Origin: Epichloe hybrida
Taxonomy: Eukaryota > Ascomycota > Sordariomycetes > Hypocreales > Clavicipitaceae
NCBI GenBank assembly: GCA_019022495.1
Contig: JAFEKR010000004.1
Span: forward strand, 3,968,001-4,032,000
DNA length: 64,000 nt
Direction: 5' to 3'
In this document: piece by piece, positions 1 to 12,099 of the stretch
Layout of the letters: each line of letters starts with the position of its first letter
Numbering within the stretch: the stretch's first letter is position 1
Program-made: the position numbers and the translations under genes
Notes under the pieces: generated by a model
What the model was told of the DNA's origin: nothing
Seen by the model: only the letters and a program-made list of their open reading frames with translations
Databases searched by the model: none

Positions 1-1296
1 TATTTACTATTACTATTAATTATTTTATATTTTTATATATTATTATTATTATTTTAAATAAAAAATACCCTAAACTAATAGAATAAAATTAAATAAGAAA
101 TCTAGATGAAAAACTAGAAGTTAATGGAATATATACTTAGTACCTAAATATTATTCTTACTATAATAAGAACTTAAAAAAAGCTTAAACTATTTATTTAA
201 GAGTTAAACTAATTAAATATTACTTTTAGGTTTATAATTCTAAAGCTTTAAGAAGTTATATATAGTAACTCTATATATCTTATTACTATAATATATAAAG
301 AAAGAATATAATAGACTAATATTTATAATATATTAATAGATTCTTAATAGTATTATTTTAATTAGCCTATGTAGCCCAATTATACTATAAAAAATAAGTT
401 TAACCTATTCTTAAAAATAGAACTAGGACTTACTTTTAAATTATATACTATAATTATTATAAAAGCTTTAATAACTTTAATAACCTTAATTACTATTAGT
501 TAAACCTATCTTTAGTAATAATACTAGGACCTATTTTTATTTAATATACTTTAATTATTATAGTAACTATAATAACTTTAATAACCTTACTTATAAATTA
601 TAATTAGTTTAACTTATTTTTAGAAATAATACTAAAGCTAACTATTTAATAATATATTATAATTACTATAATTAGTATTACTTTTTAATAATATATTATA
701 ATAACTAGAATTAGTATTACTAATTTACTATAATATTAAAAAAGATAAAAGAGAAAATAATTTGATTTTATTAATGTTTTAAAAAACCTAAAAATATTAT
801 ATAACTAAAAAGTCTAGCTTTTTCTATAGTAATTTACTTATACTTACTAGTATTTATATTTTATTTATTAGTTATTTTTTTTAATTAAACTTTAACACTA
901 ATAATATTATAAGTAATATAAGTAATATTAGTTATATTAGTAAAATGAAGTATTAAGTATAATAGTATTATTAAAAAGGTATAACATTATATATAACCTT
1001 AATTATAGTAAAATCCGTAAAATAGTATAATATTATAAATTAGATAACTAATTAGGTAAAATAAGTAATAATAAAAGCTTTTATATAACTAGCCTTTATT
1101 TAGTCCTTATAATAATAATAACTAATAAAAAGTCTTACTTTTTTTTTTTACCTAATAATATATTTGTAGTGTATTATTTTGTAGTTTTTTTTAGCTTATA
1201 GTTAGTGTAGTGTAGTTTGTAGTGTAGTGTAGTTTGTAGTAACTACACTACACTACAAAAACTACACTACACTACACATTGTAGTGCAATACTCTG
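1..1296 (-). mobile_element. End of a hAT-like non-autonomous element (runs off left edge)
   Basis: The right boundary is the terminal motif CAATACTCTG (1287-1296), preceded by an array of CTACACTACA motifs. This is the reverse complement of the terminus CAGAGTATTGCACTAC that starts the complete element at 46007. Around 420-720 there are subterminal tandem units of roughly 100 bp, diverged copies (reverse complement) of the repeat at 46860-47700. No transposase is visible. The rest lies outside the window, so its target duplication cannot be checked. It is strongly AT-rich and RIPed. Confidence 0.7.
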
Positions 1297-1428
1297 CTCA
1301 CCACTCCTATCTCTTAATAAGCATCTAGGCCAAACAGCCAAAAACGGAGTGCGCACCCGTAATAATAGCTAAGATAAATAAGCATACATGCTTGACGTCT
1401 CCTTACATGCAGAGGTCATAAGCCTTGT

Positions 1429-1750
1429 GGGTCTATGGGGCCCTTAGATTTATGTATTTACTAGTCTACTTTTATCTAATTAGGTACATACATACCCTAG
1501 GAAACGTGACTCCACAAAGCTTATTGCTAGACCGCGTAGCTAGGGTTAGATTAAAGAGCCTGGATTAAGTTATCTAACCCTATAGAAAGGTGCGGGCAGT
1601 TGCTTGAATATCTAGGTACCTGTACAAGGTGGTCTACCTATCTGCTTAGAGGTTATAAGCTTTGTGAAGTCACGTTAACTAGGGTCTATATATATCCAAT
1701 TAGATTAAAGTAGACTAGAGATACATGCAATTTGCGGGCCCTATAGACAC
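1429..1750. repeat. Foldback inverted repeat, about 320 bp
   Basis: The left arm (about 1429-1523) and right arm (about 1654-1750) are imperfect reverse complements of about 95 bp. Both carry CTAGTCTACTTT-like and GTGACTTCACAAAGCTTAT-like stretches, separated by about 130 bp. It looks like a foldback or MITE-type element. Its right end abuts the first recognisable exon of the aldo/keto reductase pseudogene, so it may have inserted into that gene. No convincing target duplication was found. Confidence 0.6.
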
Positions 1751-1764
1751 TTAGCATCTCACTT

Positions 1765-2585
1765 TCTAGGCTAGGAATTGAGTATATTGACCTCCCTTTA
1801 ATGGTAAAAATAGCGACATGCTCCGATAGTTCTGTAAAAGTCATATGATAGATATAATACTAACAAACGAGCAGCATTGGCCATTGCCTGTGGATCCGGA
1901 TAACACTAAACAGGTCATGCTCAATTGGGACTTTACTATGACATGGTAAGCAATGTAGTATATTTTCCTGAGAATGGATTTAACTGGAGGTCACAGGCAA
2001 GACATGCAAAAGGAGGTCCATGCAGGCCGAGTTCGAAACATTGGCGTTTCAAACTTTGGAATGCGTAATCTGGAAAAGCTCCTTTCCCACACAGCGTGTA
2101 CCATTGTGCCCGCCGTGAACCAGTTGGAGGTCAATCGAGGAGTATCGCATTAGACCTGCAGACAGCTCTAATACGATGACACAAAGCTTCATCCCTACTG
2201 TCCCTCAAATGGACTTGTTGCATTTTGCAAGCAAAGGGGAATTCATTACACAGCATACTCAACGCTTGCCTTTAGGCTGCCGGATCTGCATAAGCATCCT
2301 ATCATGGCCGATATCTGCAAGCAAACGGGGAAGACACCACAGCAAGTCCTATAAGCAGAGCTTACTGCACATCGGCAGGTAAGAATCATTCACTAACAGC
2401 TATACAGGATCCAGTGGGGGCTGCAGAGAGGCACTAGTGCAATTCCCAGGAGTATTACTCCAGAGAGAATCATAGCCAACTTCAACTTCTCTAGCTAGGA
2501 GTTGACAGTTAAGGACCATAGGCTGCTAAGCTCAGTGGAGGAACAATGCCAAGTGTACTCAGATAATTAGCTCCCCGGACAAGTC
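1765..2585 (+). pseudogene. Aldo/keto reductase pseudogene
   Basis: Relic of an NADPH-dependent aldo/keto reductase. Exon pieces are readable in order: LGIEYIDL..LM (to 1803), an intron ending TACTAAC...CAG, then HWPLPVDPDN (1875-1945), an intron 1946-1996, then VRNIGVSNF with LEKLL and VPAVNQLEVN (1997 to about 2140). After that come ASKGEF (near 2230), GKTPQQVL (near 2330) and RGTSAIPRSITPERI (near 2420). These are the family's hallmark blocks, including IGVSNF and the C-terminal IPKS-type nucleotide-binding motif. The gene is dead: frames shift several times, stops interrupt the exons, and a Trp near 2500 reads TAG, as RIP would produce. The N-terminal third (catalytic Asp/Tyr region) was not found; a foldback repeat lies there. 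It may have been a tailoring enzyme of the NRPS cluster 11 kb away, which is inference. Confidence 0.8.
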
Positions 2586-3250
2586 TTCTAGGAAGAAGAT
2601 AACTAAATTGTCGTGAGATCCAGATGCGTTTACTTAACGTCAGTCGGTTTAGACAGCACTTAAGCATAGCAGTTCACCCGCAGCACTATTTTCTAGTTTT
2701 TACTGTGTCCTAAGACGTAACTACATAGTGTATAGTAATCTCTCCTAGCTTATATCAGACTCTCTACAGTAACCTCTATCCTTTGGTTCAAAATTCTCTG
2801 TTCCTAATCCCACCACTTAGAGAAAGTATAAATCCTCTCTGTCCGCTCTCTCGCCAGCCGCCTTCCCGTAACTATCTGCCAAAGGGTAGTAGTACAACAA
2901 TCTTTCGTGTTGTCTAATAGTCATGTTTTGTGGTCACCTTCATCATTGACTTAAGCTTCTCTAGCTTCTCAGTCATGTGTCCCCGGAAAGCTGCATATCA
3001 GACAGCGGCATCTTTATTGCGCCAAATGTAAGTGCTCAGCCAACGCCAAATGCCCAAATAGCATCGAGTCTATCCGCGTCCTACGCTATGCCCAATTCCA
3101 GATACTTCTCTAGGGTAGAGCTTGTGCAATCTAGATCGCGAGTTTCTGTCGAGTATAAGATGTTAATACCTATTATCGCAATCGCGCTAGCCAAGGAGTC
3201 CGCTATGCTAGCCCCGTCTAAAATTTGCCTTAGCTTCAACTGCTAGGACA
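2586..3250. other. Degenerate gene-like DNA, unrecognised
   Basis: Base composition is close to that of the real genes. An 89-codon plus-strand frame (2977-3246) is not convincing. The minus strand over about 2990-3240 gives a more protein-like reading (ILDGASIADSLASAIAIIG..., interrupted by two stops), but I do not recognise the family. It is best seen as the remains of a gene. No function is proposed. Confidence 0.3.
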
Positions 3251-3511
3251 ATTCTTTAGCATTTTAGTATAGGAACTAACTTACTTATAACATTATATAT
3301 TACACCTAATACTAGCTTTAATAGGTAAAAATAGGTTAACTTATAACCTATTAAATACGTTAGCTCTTCTAACCAATTTAACCCACCAGAGGGAAGTTAG
3401 AATAAGTTATATTTAATAGCAGGGTTTACGTTTAACTTAGAGCTCTATAAGATTAGTAGTAAGGTACAAGATAGAAAAGATAAAGTAAGAGAAGATGAAT
3501 ATAGTTATAGA
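3251..3511. other. RIPed AT-rich DNA, no feature seen
   Basis: AT-rich stretch between the degenerate island and the solo LTR. No frame, repeat arm or RNA gene is visible. Confidence 0.5.
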
Positions 3512-3537
3512 GAAAGTATCACGACTTGAGTCATAGG

Positions 3538-3947
3538 CGGAGTATTGCACTACAATTGATTTGTAGTGTATTTTTTATTTAACAAATAATATATATCTAA
3601 TCTTAGAAAATATGTAAAGACATAAAACTTCTTTTTTTAGATAGATAACTAAAAAACTATAATGTAATTATATATAAAAGTAAGTCTAAAAGTGGACCCC
3701 TTGCCTATAAATTAGAAAAACTACATTTTACTACATTTTAGCACTAAGAATACACTATAAATGTAGTTTTTCTAATTTACAGGCAAGGGGCCCACTTTTA
3801 GACTCACTTTTATATATAGTACTTTTCTTAAGATTTATCTCTATAGGATTACGTAATTTATAGGATAATCTATTTAATTACAAGCTAGCTATAAGATTAA
3901 ATGTAAAAACTACAAAACACACTACACTAACTACAAACAATACTCTG
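3538..3947. mobile_element. hAT-type MITE, 410 bp, perfect 8-bp TSD
   Basis: The ends are CGGAGTATTGCACTAC and CAATACTCTG, inverted terminal repeats shared with the elements at 1-1296 and 46007-49311. The flanks are an exact 8-bp duplication GTCATAGG (3530-3537 and 3948-3955). Eight-bp duplications are characteristic of the hAT superfamily. There is no coding capacity, so movement would need a transposase supplied in trans. Confidence 0.85.
3669..3818. repeat. Near-perfect 150-bp palindrome nested in the MITE
   Basis: The arms 3669-3727 and about 3761-3818 are reverse complements (TATATATAAAAGTAAGTC against its complement, including GGACCCCTTGCC). It looks like a small palindromic MITE nested inside the hAT MITE. 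A TA-rich target is possible but cannot be delimited. Confidence 0.65.
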
Positions 3948-4225
3948 GTCATAGGGATAACAAACAAAGTAAAGGCTAAGATTTACAGTCACTACCACAG
4001 AAATACTAGCTAGGAGCAGGTGTGTAAAGGTCTTTAACTCTAACTTATTACATATAATATAAGTAGTTCTTGCTAAATACCTTACCTTATAAACATATAG
4101 CTATTTTATAGCTAGCTAGCCTCTTTATTATCTAAATAGCCTAAGTTTATTTAAAGCTTTATTATTATAAACGTCCTATCTCTAACCTCTACACTGCTTC
4201 CAGAAAGGGGAAAGTATATTCATTT

Positions 4226-4702
4226 ATACTATAAGTTAAACTTAAATAGATTTAAGTTAAAGTATAGTTAAAACTCTAACTATATCTTTTCTATTTACAA
4301 AGCTTACGTTAACACAGCTATAAAATTTAATGTAAAGTTTGCTTTAAGCTTATAGCCCCTTATATTTATAACCTTTAAGCTTGTTTTTATATAGGGCTTT
4401 ATCGATTACCAGAGTATTATGATAGCTTATTGATTTTTAATTTTTTTTTTTCGTCATTAGTTATAGCTAATGCATCTGAATTTCTATAACACAATTACTA
4501 GCAATACCTAGCTAGTAGAATAATTAATAGTTAAATACTTAAAGCTATAGTGATAAATAAGCTCTAAGGTTATAAAATATAGGGGGCTATAAGGTTAGAG
4601 CAAAGTTTATAATAAACTTTATAGCTATATTAGCATAAGATATAGTTATAATTTATAACTTTAGTTAAACTTAAATTTATTTAAGTTTTACTTATAGTAT
4701 TA
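4226..4702. repeat. Foldback element with about 150-bp inverted arms
   Basis: The left arm (about 4226-4380) and right arm (about 4555-4702) are reverse complements: TACTATAAGTTAAACTTAAA against the complement of the right end. Both contain CTTATAGCCCC-like stretches. The loop holds a less mutated segment (CGTCATTAGTTATAGC). No coding frame. Confidence 0.6.
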
Positions 4703-5071
4703 ATTAATATAATTTCTCTTTTCTTTATAACTATATTTATTTTATCTCTTTATATCTTTTCTATCTAATAGCTTATTACTTATACTTTAAAGCTTTAAGG
4801 TAAACTTAAACTCTCTTACTAAATATAACTTATCCTTACTTATCTTTAATTTAATTTATTATAATTACTAAGTAAGTTTTATATAACTAATTAACTAATT
4901 AACCCTTAACTAATTAAATAATAAAATAGCTAAAGGTAACTAAAAGCTTAGGGTAATAATTACTAGGCTATAAAACCTTTAGGCTATTTAAAAAGCTAAT
5001 AAAAATCCTAATTAAAAGGAATTTAAAAAAACTAAAGAAATTATAAAGGAATTTAAAAAAAGTAAGAATAA

Positions 5072-5344
5072 TGTTACTTCCTCCGGACAATAGTTATTCT
5101 AGCCGTGGCCAAAGTGTGAGTTCACCAAAGGGATGCACGCAATGCAATTAGCTACATTGCAAGTAACCCTATACCACTTATAGTAGCTTTGCACTACTAC
5201 CTTACTTTTCCCCCTTTTTTGCTTACCTTCTCTCCTAGCTAGATTTCTCTCTTTCTCTCTTTTCTTAGCTATTATTATTAACCTTATTATTATTATTAAA
5301 TTTAACCCTTTTACACTAGTGTAACATTCCTTAGTGTAACTAAT
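5072..5344 (+). repeat. Left LTR of Copia-1
   Basis: It matches 11718-11990, sharing AAAGTGTGAGTT, CTACCTTACTTTTCCCCC and CCTTAGTGTAACTAA. It starts TGTTAC after the target duplication GAATAA. It is less RIPed than the right copy over about 5080-5180. Confidence 0.8.
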
Positions 5345-8300
5345 ACTAATTAGTAGTTAACTATAACTATAAATAAGCTAGGTATTATAAGAAAAGATAT
5401 TTCTATAGATAATATAGCCCCTTACCTCTTAAGCTAACCTAGATAAGCTATTTAGGTAAAGAGGCATAACTATAAAGTGTGCTAAAGGAAAATAGACTAG
5501 AATCCTAGTTATAGGCTTATTAGACTTCTAAGAGATTAATCTATTTACTCTTAGGCCTTTAGGATATTTAGTTAATTATTAATCTTATTATCTATTATAA
5601 GAAAACTAACTAAATAACTAAATCTATTGCTATAAGGTATTTTATCTAAACCTAATATTAAAAATAACCCTTAGCTAAGCTAGCTAACCTATATAACCTC
5701 CCTTTATACTCTCTTTATAACCTCTCTTCTCTCTTTATAGCTTTTTACGCCTTAGTGCTTTAGGCATTAAGTTACTTCTATGTTTGCGCTATCTTTGCGG
5801 CTTATTCTTCCATTTTTTACTATTTTTCCTTCTTTTACCCTTTTTCTATTATTTTTATTATTTCCCTTTATTTATCCTATTAATCTTACTAATCCTATTT
5901 ATCCTATTTTATTTATCCTATTTATTTTGCCTTATTTATCCTATTTTTTCTATTTTGCCTGTTTTTTAGATTTACCTAGTTTATTTCTCTTAATAAACGT
6001 AGAAACTACCTTATTATTATACTACTATTTACTTTATTTAAATTATTTAAGAAGATTAAACCTTTCTTAAGAAAGGGATAAAATTAAATATTAGACTATT
6101 AATAAGATAAACTCCTTATCTTACTTCCCCTAATATAAAGGTACCCTAAAAGCCTTTAGTAATAGCTTTTAAAAGACTAAAAAAAAATAGTTTACTAAGG
6201 TAACTATAGCTATATTTCTTTATACTTATAAAAAACTAAAAAGAGCTTACCTAACTAGACCTAGAGACTACTATATAGCCTAAGCTTAATAATTAAATTA
6301 TAAGGTTTATTTATACTAGTAAGTATTAGAATTAGTAAGGAGAAAACCTTTAGAAAAACTTTAAAGAAGATTTTAAAGGTTAGACTAAAGATATATTTAG
6401 GAGAGCTACTAATAAGCTTATAAGAGAGTTATAAAACTCTCTATAAGATAATAATATTTATATTAGCTAAGGCATAAGCCTTCCTATTTTAATAGCTTTT
6501 AAATATATACTTTAAAAGGTAATAATAACTCTATAGTTAAGAAATAAGTTATAATCTCCTAAACTACCTTATATATAACCCTTATAAGCTATTACCCTAA
6601 AGACCTTCCCTAATATTACTTACCCTTAAAGGGAATAATTACTATATTCTCTATAAAAACCCTTATAATAATCTTAATTATATTAGGAGTTTAACCCTTA
6701 ATAGCTTACTTTCTTTCTTTAATCCTTCCCTTTAAATAAATAAATTATAAAGAAAATATTCAAGCTTATAAATATATATAAGAATAGTAATTACTATAGT
6801 AAGAAGCTATATAACTTTTCTTTTACTAAAGCTTATACTCTTTAAGAGTAAGTATAACTAAATTAACTTTCTTAAGTTATATTTTAGTAAAGTATTTCTT
6901 ATTATATTAATAGAAAATACTAAATAATATATTCTTAATTACTTTACTAGTAAGAACCTCTCTTATAAAAAGATAATTATAAATATCTATTAATACTTTA
7001 AAATAAAAAGTAATTAATAGTTTTATTACTATAAGTAAAGTAATATAACACTTAAGAATATTATTACTTAAAACTCTAAAAAAAGCAAGCTTAAGTGCCT
7101 TAAGATTCTATTACTTACCTTAAAAAGAGTTTATAAAGGGCTATACCTCTCTAATATAGTAAATATAAAGCTCTATAAGTAAACCTTAAATATAGTCTTT
7201 AGTATCCTTAAATATTAGGTAATAAAGTATATATACACACTAGGCTTTAAGAACCTTACTAGTAACCTCTATAAGTTAATTATAATTATAAAGAGTAATA
7301 TAAGAAGTAACTAATACTACTAGTATTAAGATAAAGACCTATTAAAGGTAATATTTATAGACTACTAATATAGCTAATAAAATTAGAGAGACTAAGGAAA
7401 AGAAAGTTATTATAGTAACTTTAAATAACCTAAGTAATGCTTTATTTATAGTAAAAGTAACTACTAGTTATTAAACTATACTAACACTAAATATTAGAAA
7501 AAGAAAGAGAGGTAATAAGCTAGTAAGAACTATTACTTACCTTCTATAGAGAAAAAGTTCTAGGTATTTCTTACTTTATTTAAAGAAAATAATAATAATA
7601 AGGAAAAGAAAATAAAAGACTAGGAGACATAGCTTAAGGCCTTTACTTAGGCCTAAGATAATAATAATAATAATATTAAGAAAAAGCTATTATTAAAGGT
7701 ATACCTTAGTATTATATAATTCTTTTACTTAGGATTATATATAATAGATAATATTAATATCCTTATAACACTTAAGAATTAGGCTTTTTAGCATACCTTA
7801 CTTAAGTAAGAGCTATATCTTAAAGAGGCTTCTAATAAGAATAATTTAATTTATTATATATCTAAAGAATGCTATTTTAAAGAGGTCTTTAGAGAAATTA
7901 TACTAGATATAGGAGCCTTAGGCTAATTAACTACTAGTCTAGCATAGGCTAGAGCCTTGCTAAGATTAATGCTATTATTAATAATTAAACCCTATAATCT
8001 AGAAGTTATTAGCTTTAGTGCTAGATTAGTAGTAATACATAGCGTTATTTATATACTTATAAAGCTTAGCTAAATTAACTTCTATATCCTTAATATTACT
8101 ATACCTTTTCTTTTTTTTCCCTTACTAATATAAATAAGATAAAGGTTAAGGTTAATAACCTCGCTAATATGTTAATTTAAAATAACAAGACTATACCTAT
8201 TATACGCAAGTAGGGCTACCCTTAGTCCCTTAGTAGCTCTTAGAGGCAAGAGAAACCGCCGCTTTTTACCTATTAAAAGGAGAGATTTATTAGCTTTACT

Positions 8301-8699
8301 AAAGGTTTAGTTATCCTTTAATTTAGCGGCTTATAAAGATCCTTTAATAAGCTAGTCATAATATTAAACGCTATATAATTAAGAAGCTTACTAAAGTCTA
8401 TTACTATTATTAAATAAATAGAAAAGCCTCTAGCTAGTTTAAATTCTCCCTTAAAGATAACTATAACTTTAACTATAAGGTTATTATTAATATTATACAA
8501 ATTAATAGGTAGCTAGTCCTTTATATTATTAATTTAGTAACCTTATTTTAAGTAGCCTAATTCCTTAACTCTAAGAAGCAGAAAGCTTATAATATCTAGG
8601 ATATAATAAGAGAGTACTAGATTAATATATATCTAGGCCCTTTAGACTAGATTATTTATAATGCTAGCAATAACTTTGCTTTAGCTAAATTTAGGCATT

Positions 8700-11650
8700 A
8701 TGCTTGCCTAATGTTAATTAAGATTAACAAGATGCCTATTAAAGCCTATAATAGTATTAGAAAGGTTAAAAGATATTATAAACCTCTTTACTAAGCTTAT
8801 AATATTATTATAGATTTAATTAGCAAAGAGATTATGCCTAAGCAGTAACTCTAGATAGCTATTAAAGCTATTAATAACTTAGCAGGCCCTATGTCAGGAG
8901 CGCAAAGGTTAGAGATAGGATGTTTATTAAAGCGAGTCTTTAGAGAACCTTTAGGCTATGTAAATAATAAAGAGGCTAGCTAGCTATAAGATAGCTATAT
9001 GCTTATAAAGTAAGGTATTTATTAAAGACTATATATATTATTAGTGCTAGGTTAAAGATTAAAACCTTCATGCACCTGCCCCTAGCTAGTATTTATCTAG
9101 TAGTAACTGCGATAGTCTTAGCTATCACTTCGTTTACAACCTTTCGGTGCAAGCCGTGACACCCTAATAGCCTTGTGCCTATGCTACTAGTCTTTAGAGC
9201 TTACCTATAGATAATAGATAAGTTACTACTAAGTGTTTCTATTATTTAATAGGCTAAAGTAATTTAGAAAGTAACTAATAAAGTTCACTATTACCTAGCT
9301 AAGAGGTAAGTTTATAAGGCCCTTAGCACTTAGAATAGCCCTAAAACATTGCTAATATATTAGCTATTACTATAGGCTAATGTATATATTTAAAGAGAAA
9401 AAGGCAAATAGTATAGCCTTTATTAGCTATTAGCTACTAATAAGGAGACTTATATAGTTAAGATACCTTATAGCCTAGCTAAGTTTCACTCTATAGTAAT
9501 GAAGCTATACTATAAGGACCTATAGTATATAAGGGCTAATAAGTAAAGCCTTTAGGGTATTAGGGAATATAACATAGGCCTAGAGGCCTCTCCTTATAAG
9601 ATAGCCCTTTCTTATAAGGAGGCTAAGGGAAATAAGCTACTAGTAAAGGATAGTAAGGTAAAGAAAAAAGGAAAAAATACTAGTAAAGAGAAAGTAAAGG
9701 AAGCTAAGGAAAAACCTTATAGTTTAATTCTATATTAATAAGAGCATAAAAAAGCCTATAAAGGCTATTAAAGCTAAAGGTAATTCTATAAGAAGCTATA
9801 AAGTTAAAGAACTTATAGCTTACCTTAAGGTAGTAAAAGTTACCCTTATAGAAAGCTATAAAGCTAATTACCTTAAGGTAATAAAAGCAAAGGTAATTAA
9901 GGCCTAGGCTTATAATCCTAATAAAGCTATTAGACTTATAAATCCCCTTATATTTATTAATAAAGACTAAGAGAAGGCATTATTTAAAGAGATTATAGCT
10001 AGAGAAGTGCTAAATATAGTATTTCTTATAGTAAAAAAAAAGGCTAACTAAAAGCTTACTCTTTAACTTTACTAAGAAATGAAGATTATAACCCTAGGAA
10101 GCCCCTTTAAATAATTTAACTAAGCTAAGATTAATGCCTTATAAGCTTATAATATATTTAGGTTTATAATATTTAATCTAGTAAAGCACAAAGGCTATAG
10201 GATCTTTAATTCTTATATAGTCTAAGAGATTAAGAGCAAAGAGACTAAATCACTATATAAGAAATCACGCCTTATTATATAAGGGCATAATAACAAAGGA
10301 AAGGAAGCTATCTTAACCTAATTACTAATAATATAGTAATTAAGCTAACGGATTATTATGGCCCTTGCCTTATTATTAAGGTAAAGAGAAATTTATCTTT
10401 AGATGTAAGATATTACATAAGCTTATGTTTAATTACATATAACTCTAAATAAGCTAATTATTATAAGAATCCTAAAGTAAATTATATACCTCTTTCTAGA
10501 TAGCATAGTAATAAAGGTAATTAAATCTCTCTATAGAATTACAAAGGCTAGAACCCACTAGTAGGCAATATACTTTCATTACCATAAGGATAACCTTAAG
10601 ATAATAACCTTAATGTATAATCCCTGCTTGCTAATTATATCCTTAAATAATAAGAATCTCTTTAAAATTATAAGAATATAAATAGATAACACACTAGGCC
10701 TTAGTAATAATAACTTCTTTAAGAAAGAAAAAAAAGAGCTTTAAAAGGTAAAGTTTATAGCTAAAGAAAAACAATGCCTAATAACTACAAATCCCCTTAT
10801 CTTTAATAGCTATATCCTAACCTAAAATGCTAATAATTTACTAACCTTAAACTAAAAAGGCTAAAGTTAGAAGATTAAGGAAATTAACCTATAATTACTA
10901 ATAGTAAGGTAGAATTATATAAAGTAAAGAGCCTAAGAGAGTTATATTATAATAGTCTATTAACTAGAAGTATCTTATAACCTCTTAATTACTATATAAT
11001 ACTAAGAACCCTTTACTAATAATATCTTACAACTTAATAAACGCCTTAAGTAGTAAATTAAGCATTAGTAGTAAGGATTATAGTATATCCCCTTAACTCT
11101 TAAAGAGGCAAAACTCTTTATATTTATAGATAGGTCTCTTACTAATAATAAAGACCTTAGTTTATAGATTAGATATATTATTATAATTAGTAATAAGGTA
11201 ATAAAGAAAAATAATACCTTTACCTTAAAAGGGAATATTATTATATATAGCTTTATAAAGAGCAAGCATGTAACCTATAGCGCACTTATATTTAAGCTAT
11301 ATAGCATAGTTTAAGGCGCTAATATTACGTACTTAATATCTACAACCCTTTATTAGATTATAGACTAATTAAACATACCTTAAATCCTAATAATCCTTTA
11401 TATAAACTCTTTCTTATTATATAAATACCTTATAAAGCTAGGTATAATAAAGGAGAAGTGGCTTATAATTAATATTATAGCCCTTTAATAATTATATAAG
11501 AGAAAAGAGATCTATAAAGTTAAGTGAATTAATAGTAGCAATAACCTAGCTAATATAATAATAAAGGCATTGCTAAATTTAGCTCTTTTAACCTTAATTA
11601 ATTTAAATAAAGTAACAATTCATGTAAAAGGCTAGGTTAAGAGACCTATA
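8700..11650 (+). pseudogene. Copia-1 pol remnant (integrase C-terminus, RT, RNase H)
   Basis: Reading through RIP stops, a block AINNLAGP ends at 8886. It resumes as NGLVP at 9167, after the solo LTR. This is the conserved region of fungal Copia pol that precedes an LVFGAYPR-like motif. The RT segment around 10170-10560 includes the ITQAYVQ-like and PLYG/THW-like blocks. RNase H near 11090-11620 starts with an IDRSLTNNKDLS block and ends with a NLANIIIK block, matching the D..L..CD / ADAMTK-type ending of Ty1/copia RNase H. Not functional. Confidence 0.75.
8892..9161 (+). mobile_element. Gypsy-A solo LTR inside Copia-1 pol
   Basis: It begins TGTCAGGAGCGC and ends AAGCCGTGACA (TG...CA ends), with a perfect 5-bp duplication CCCTA (8887-8891 and 9162-9166). 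Deleting it plus one CCCTA restores the continuous pol reading GP-NGLVP. It keeps many CpA/CpG sites that the LTRs at 25863 and 56202 have lost, so it is the cleanest copy of this LTR. Confidence 0.88.
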
Positions 11651-11717
11651 AGGTTAGGCAAAGGGGAGGATTAATATAATAGGCATATAGGTATAGATTA
11701 TAATAACTAGGTTAATT

Positions 11718-11990
11718 AAAATAACTAAGGCCATAATAGCTATTTTAGCTATAGCTAAAGTGTGAGTTTACTAAAGGGATACACATAATGTAATTAGCTA
11801 TATCGCGGGTAACCCTGTACTACTTATAGTGGCTTTATATTACTACCTTACTTTTCCCCCTTTTTTACTTACTTTCTCTCCTAGCTAGATTTCTCTCCTT
11901 CTCTCTTTTCTTAGCTATTATTATTAACCTTATTATTATAATTAAATTTAACCCTTCTGCACTAGTGTAACGTTCCTTAGTGTAACTAAC
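11718..11990 (+). repeat. Right LTR of Copia-1
   Basis: Counterpart of 5072-5344. The left boundary is estimated (about 5 bp) because RIP and indels blur it. The right boundary is set by GAATAA at 11991. Confidence 0.75.
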
Positions 11991-12099
11991 GAATAAGAAA
12001 GGGAATAAAAGACTAGAGAAAAAGGCTAGATATTTAGAAAAGATATTAAAAAACATAGAGCTTTAATTATTTAAGCAGTTTTACCTCGTGCTTAGGAGA

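Larger units (their letters stand above)
3517..4202 (-). mobile_element. Solo LTR of Gypsy-A family, split by a hAT MITE
   Basis: With the MITE at 3538-3947 and its duplicated target removed, this is the reverse complement of the Gypsy-A LTR (intact copy at 8892-9161). It runs from TATCACGACTT (RIPed TGTCACGGCTT) to CTAACCTCTACACTG. It is flanked by a perfect 5-bp duplication GAAAG (3512-3516 and 4203-4207). No internal region is present, so it is a recombination-derived solo LTR. Confidence 0.8.
5072..11990 (+). mobile_element. Copia-1: complete but RIPed Ty1/copia retrotransposon
   Basis: LTRs of about 273 bp bound a 6.9-kb element, flanked by GAATAA on both sides (5066-5071 and 11991-11996). 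The plus strand carries a degraded pol in Copia order: integrase-side C-terminal block, reverse transcriptase, RNase H. A purine tract AAAGGGGAGGA lies about 50 bp before the right LTR. Almost every interruption is TAA or TAG at a Gln/Trp position, as RIP produces. A 270-bp Gypsy-A solo LTR interrupts the pol frame at 8892. Confidence 0.85.

Noticed and set aside
1190..1296. CTACACTACA arrays as telomeric or CRISPR-like repeats
   Set aside because: They are part of the hAT-like termini, next to CAATACTCTG and its inverted partner, with 8-bp target duplications at complete copies.
5780..6070. Hydrophobic 96-codon frame as a membrane protein
   Set aside because: It is pyrimidine-rich low-complexity DNA just inside the Copia-1 left LTR; a second overlapping frame looks equally hydrophobic.
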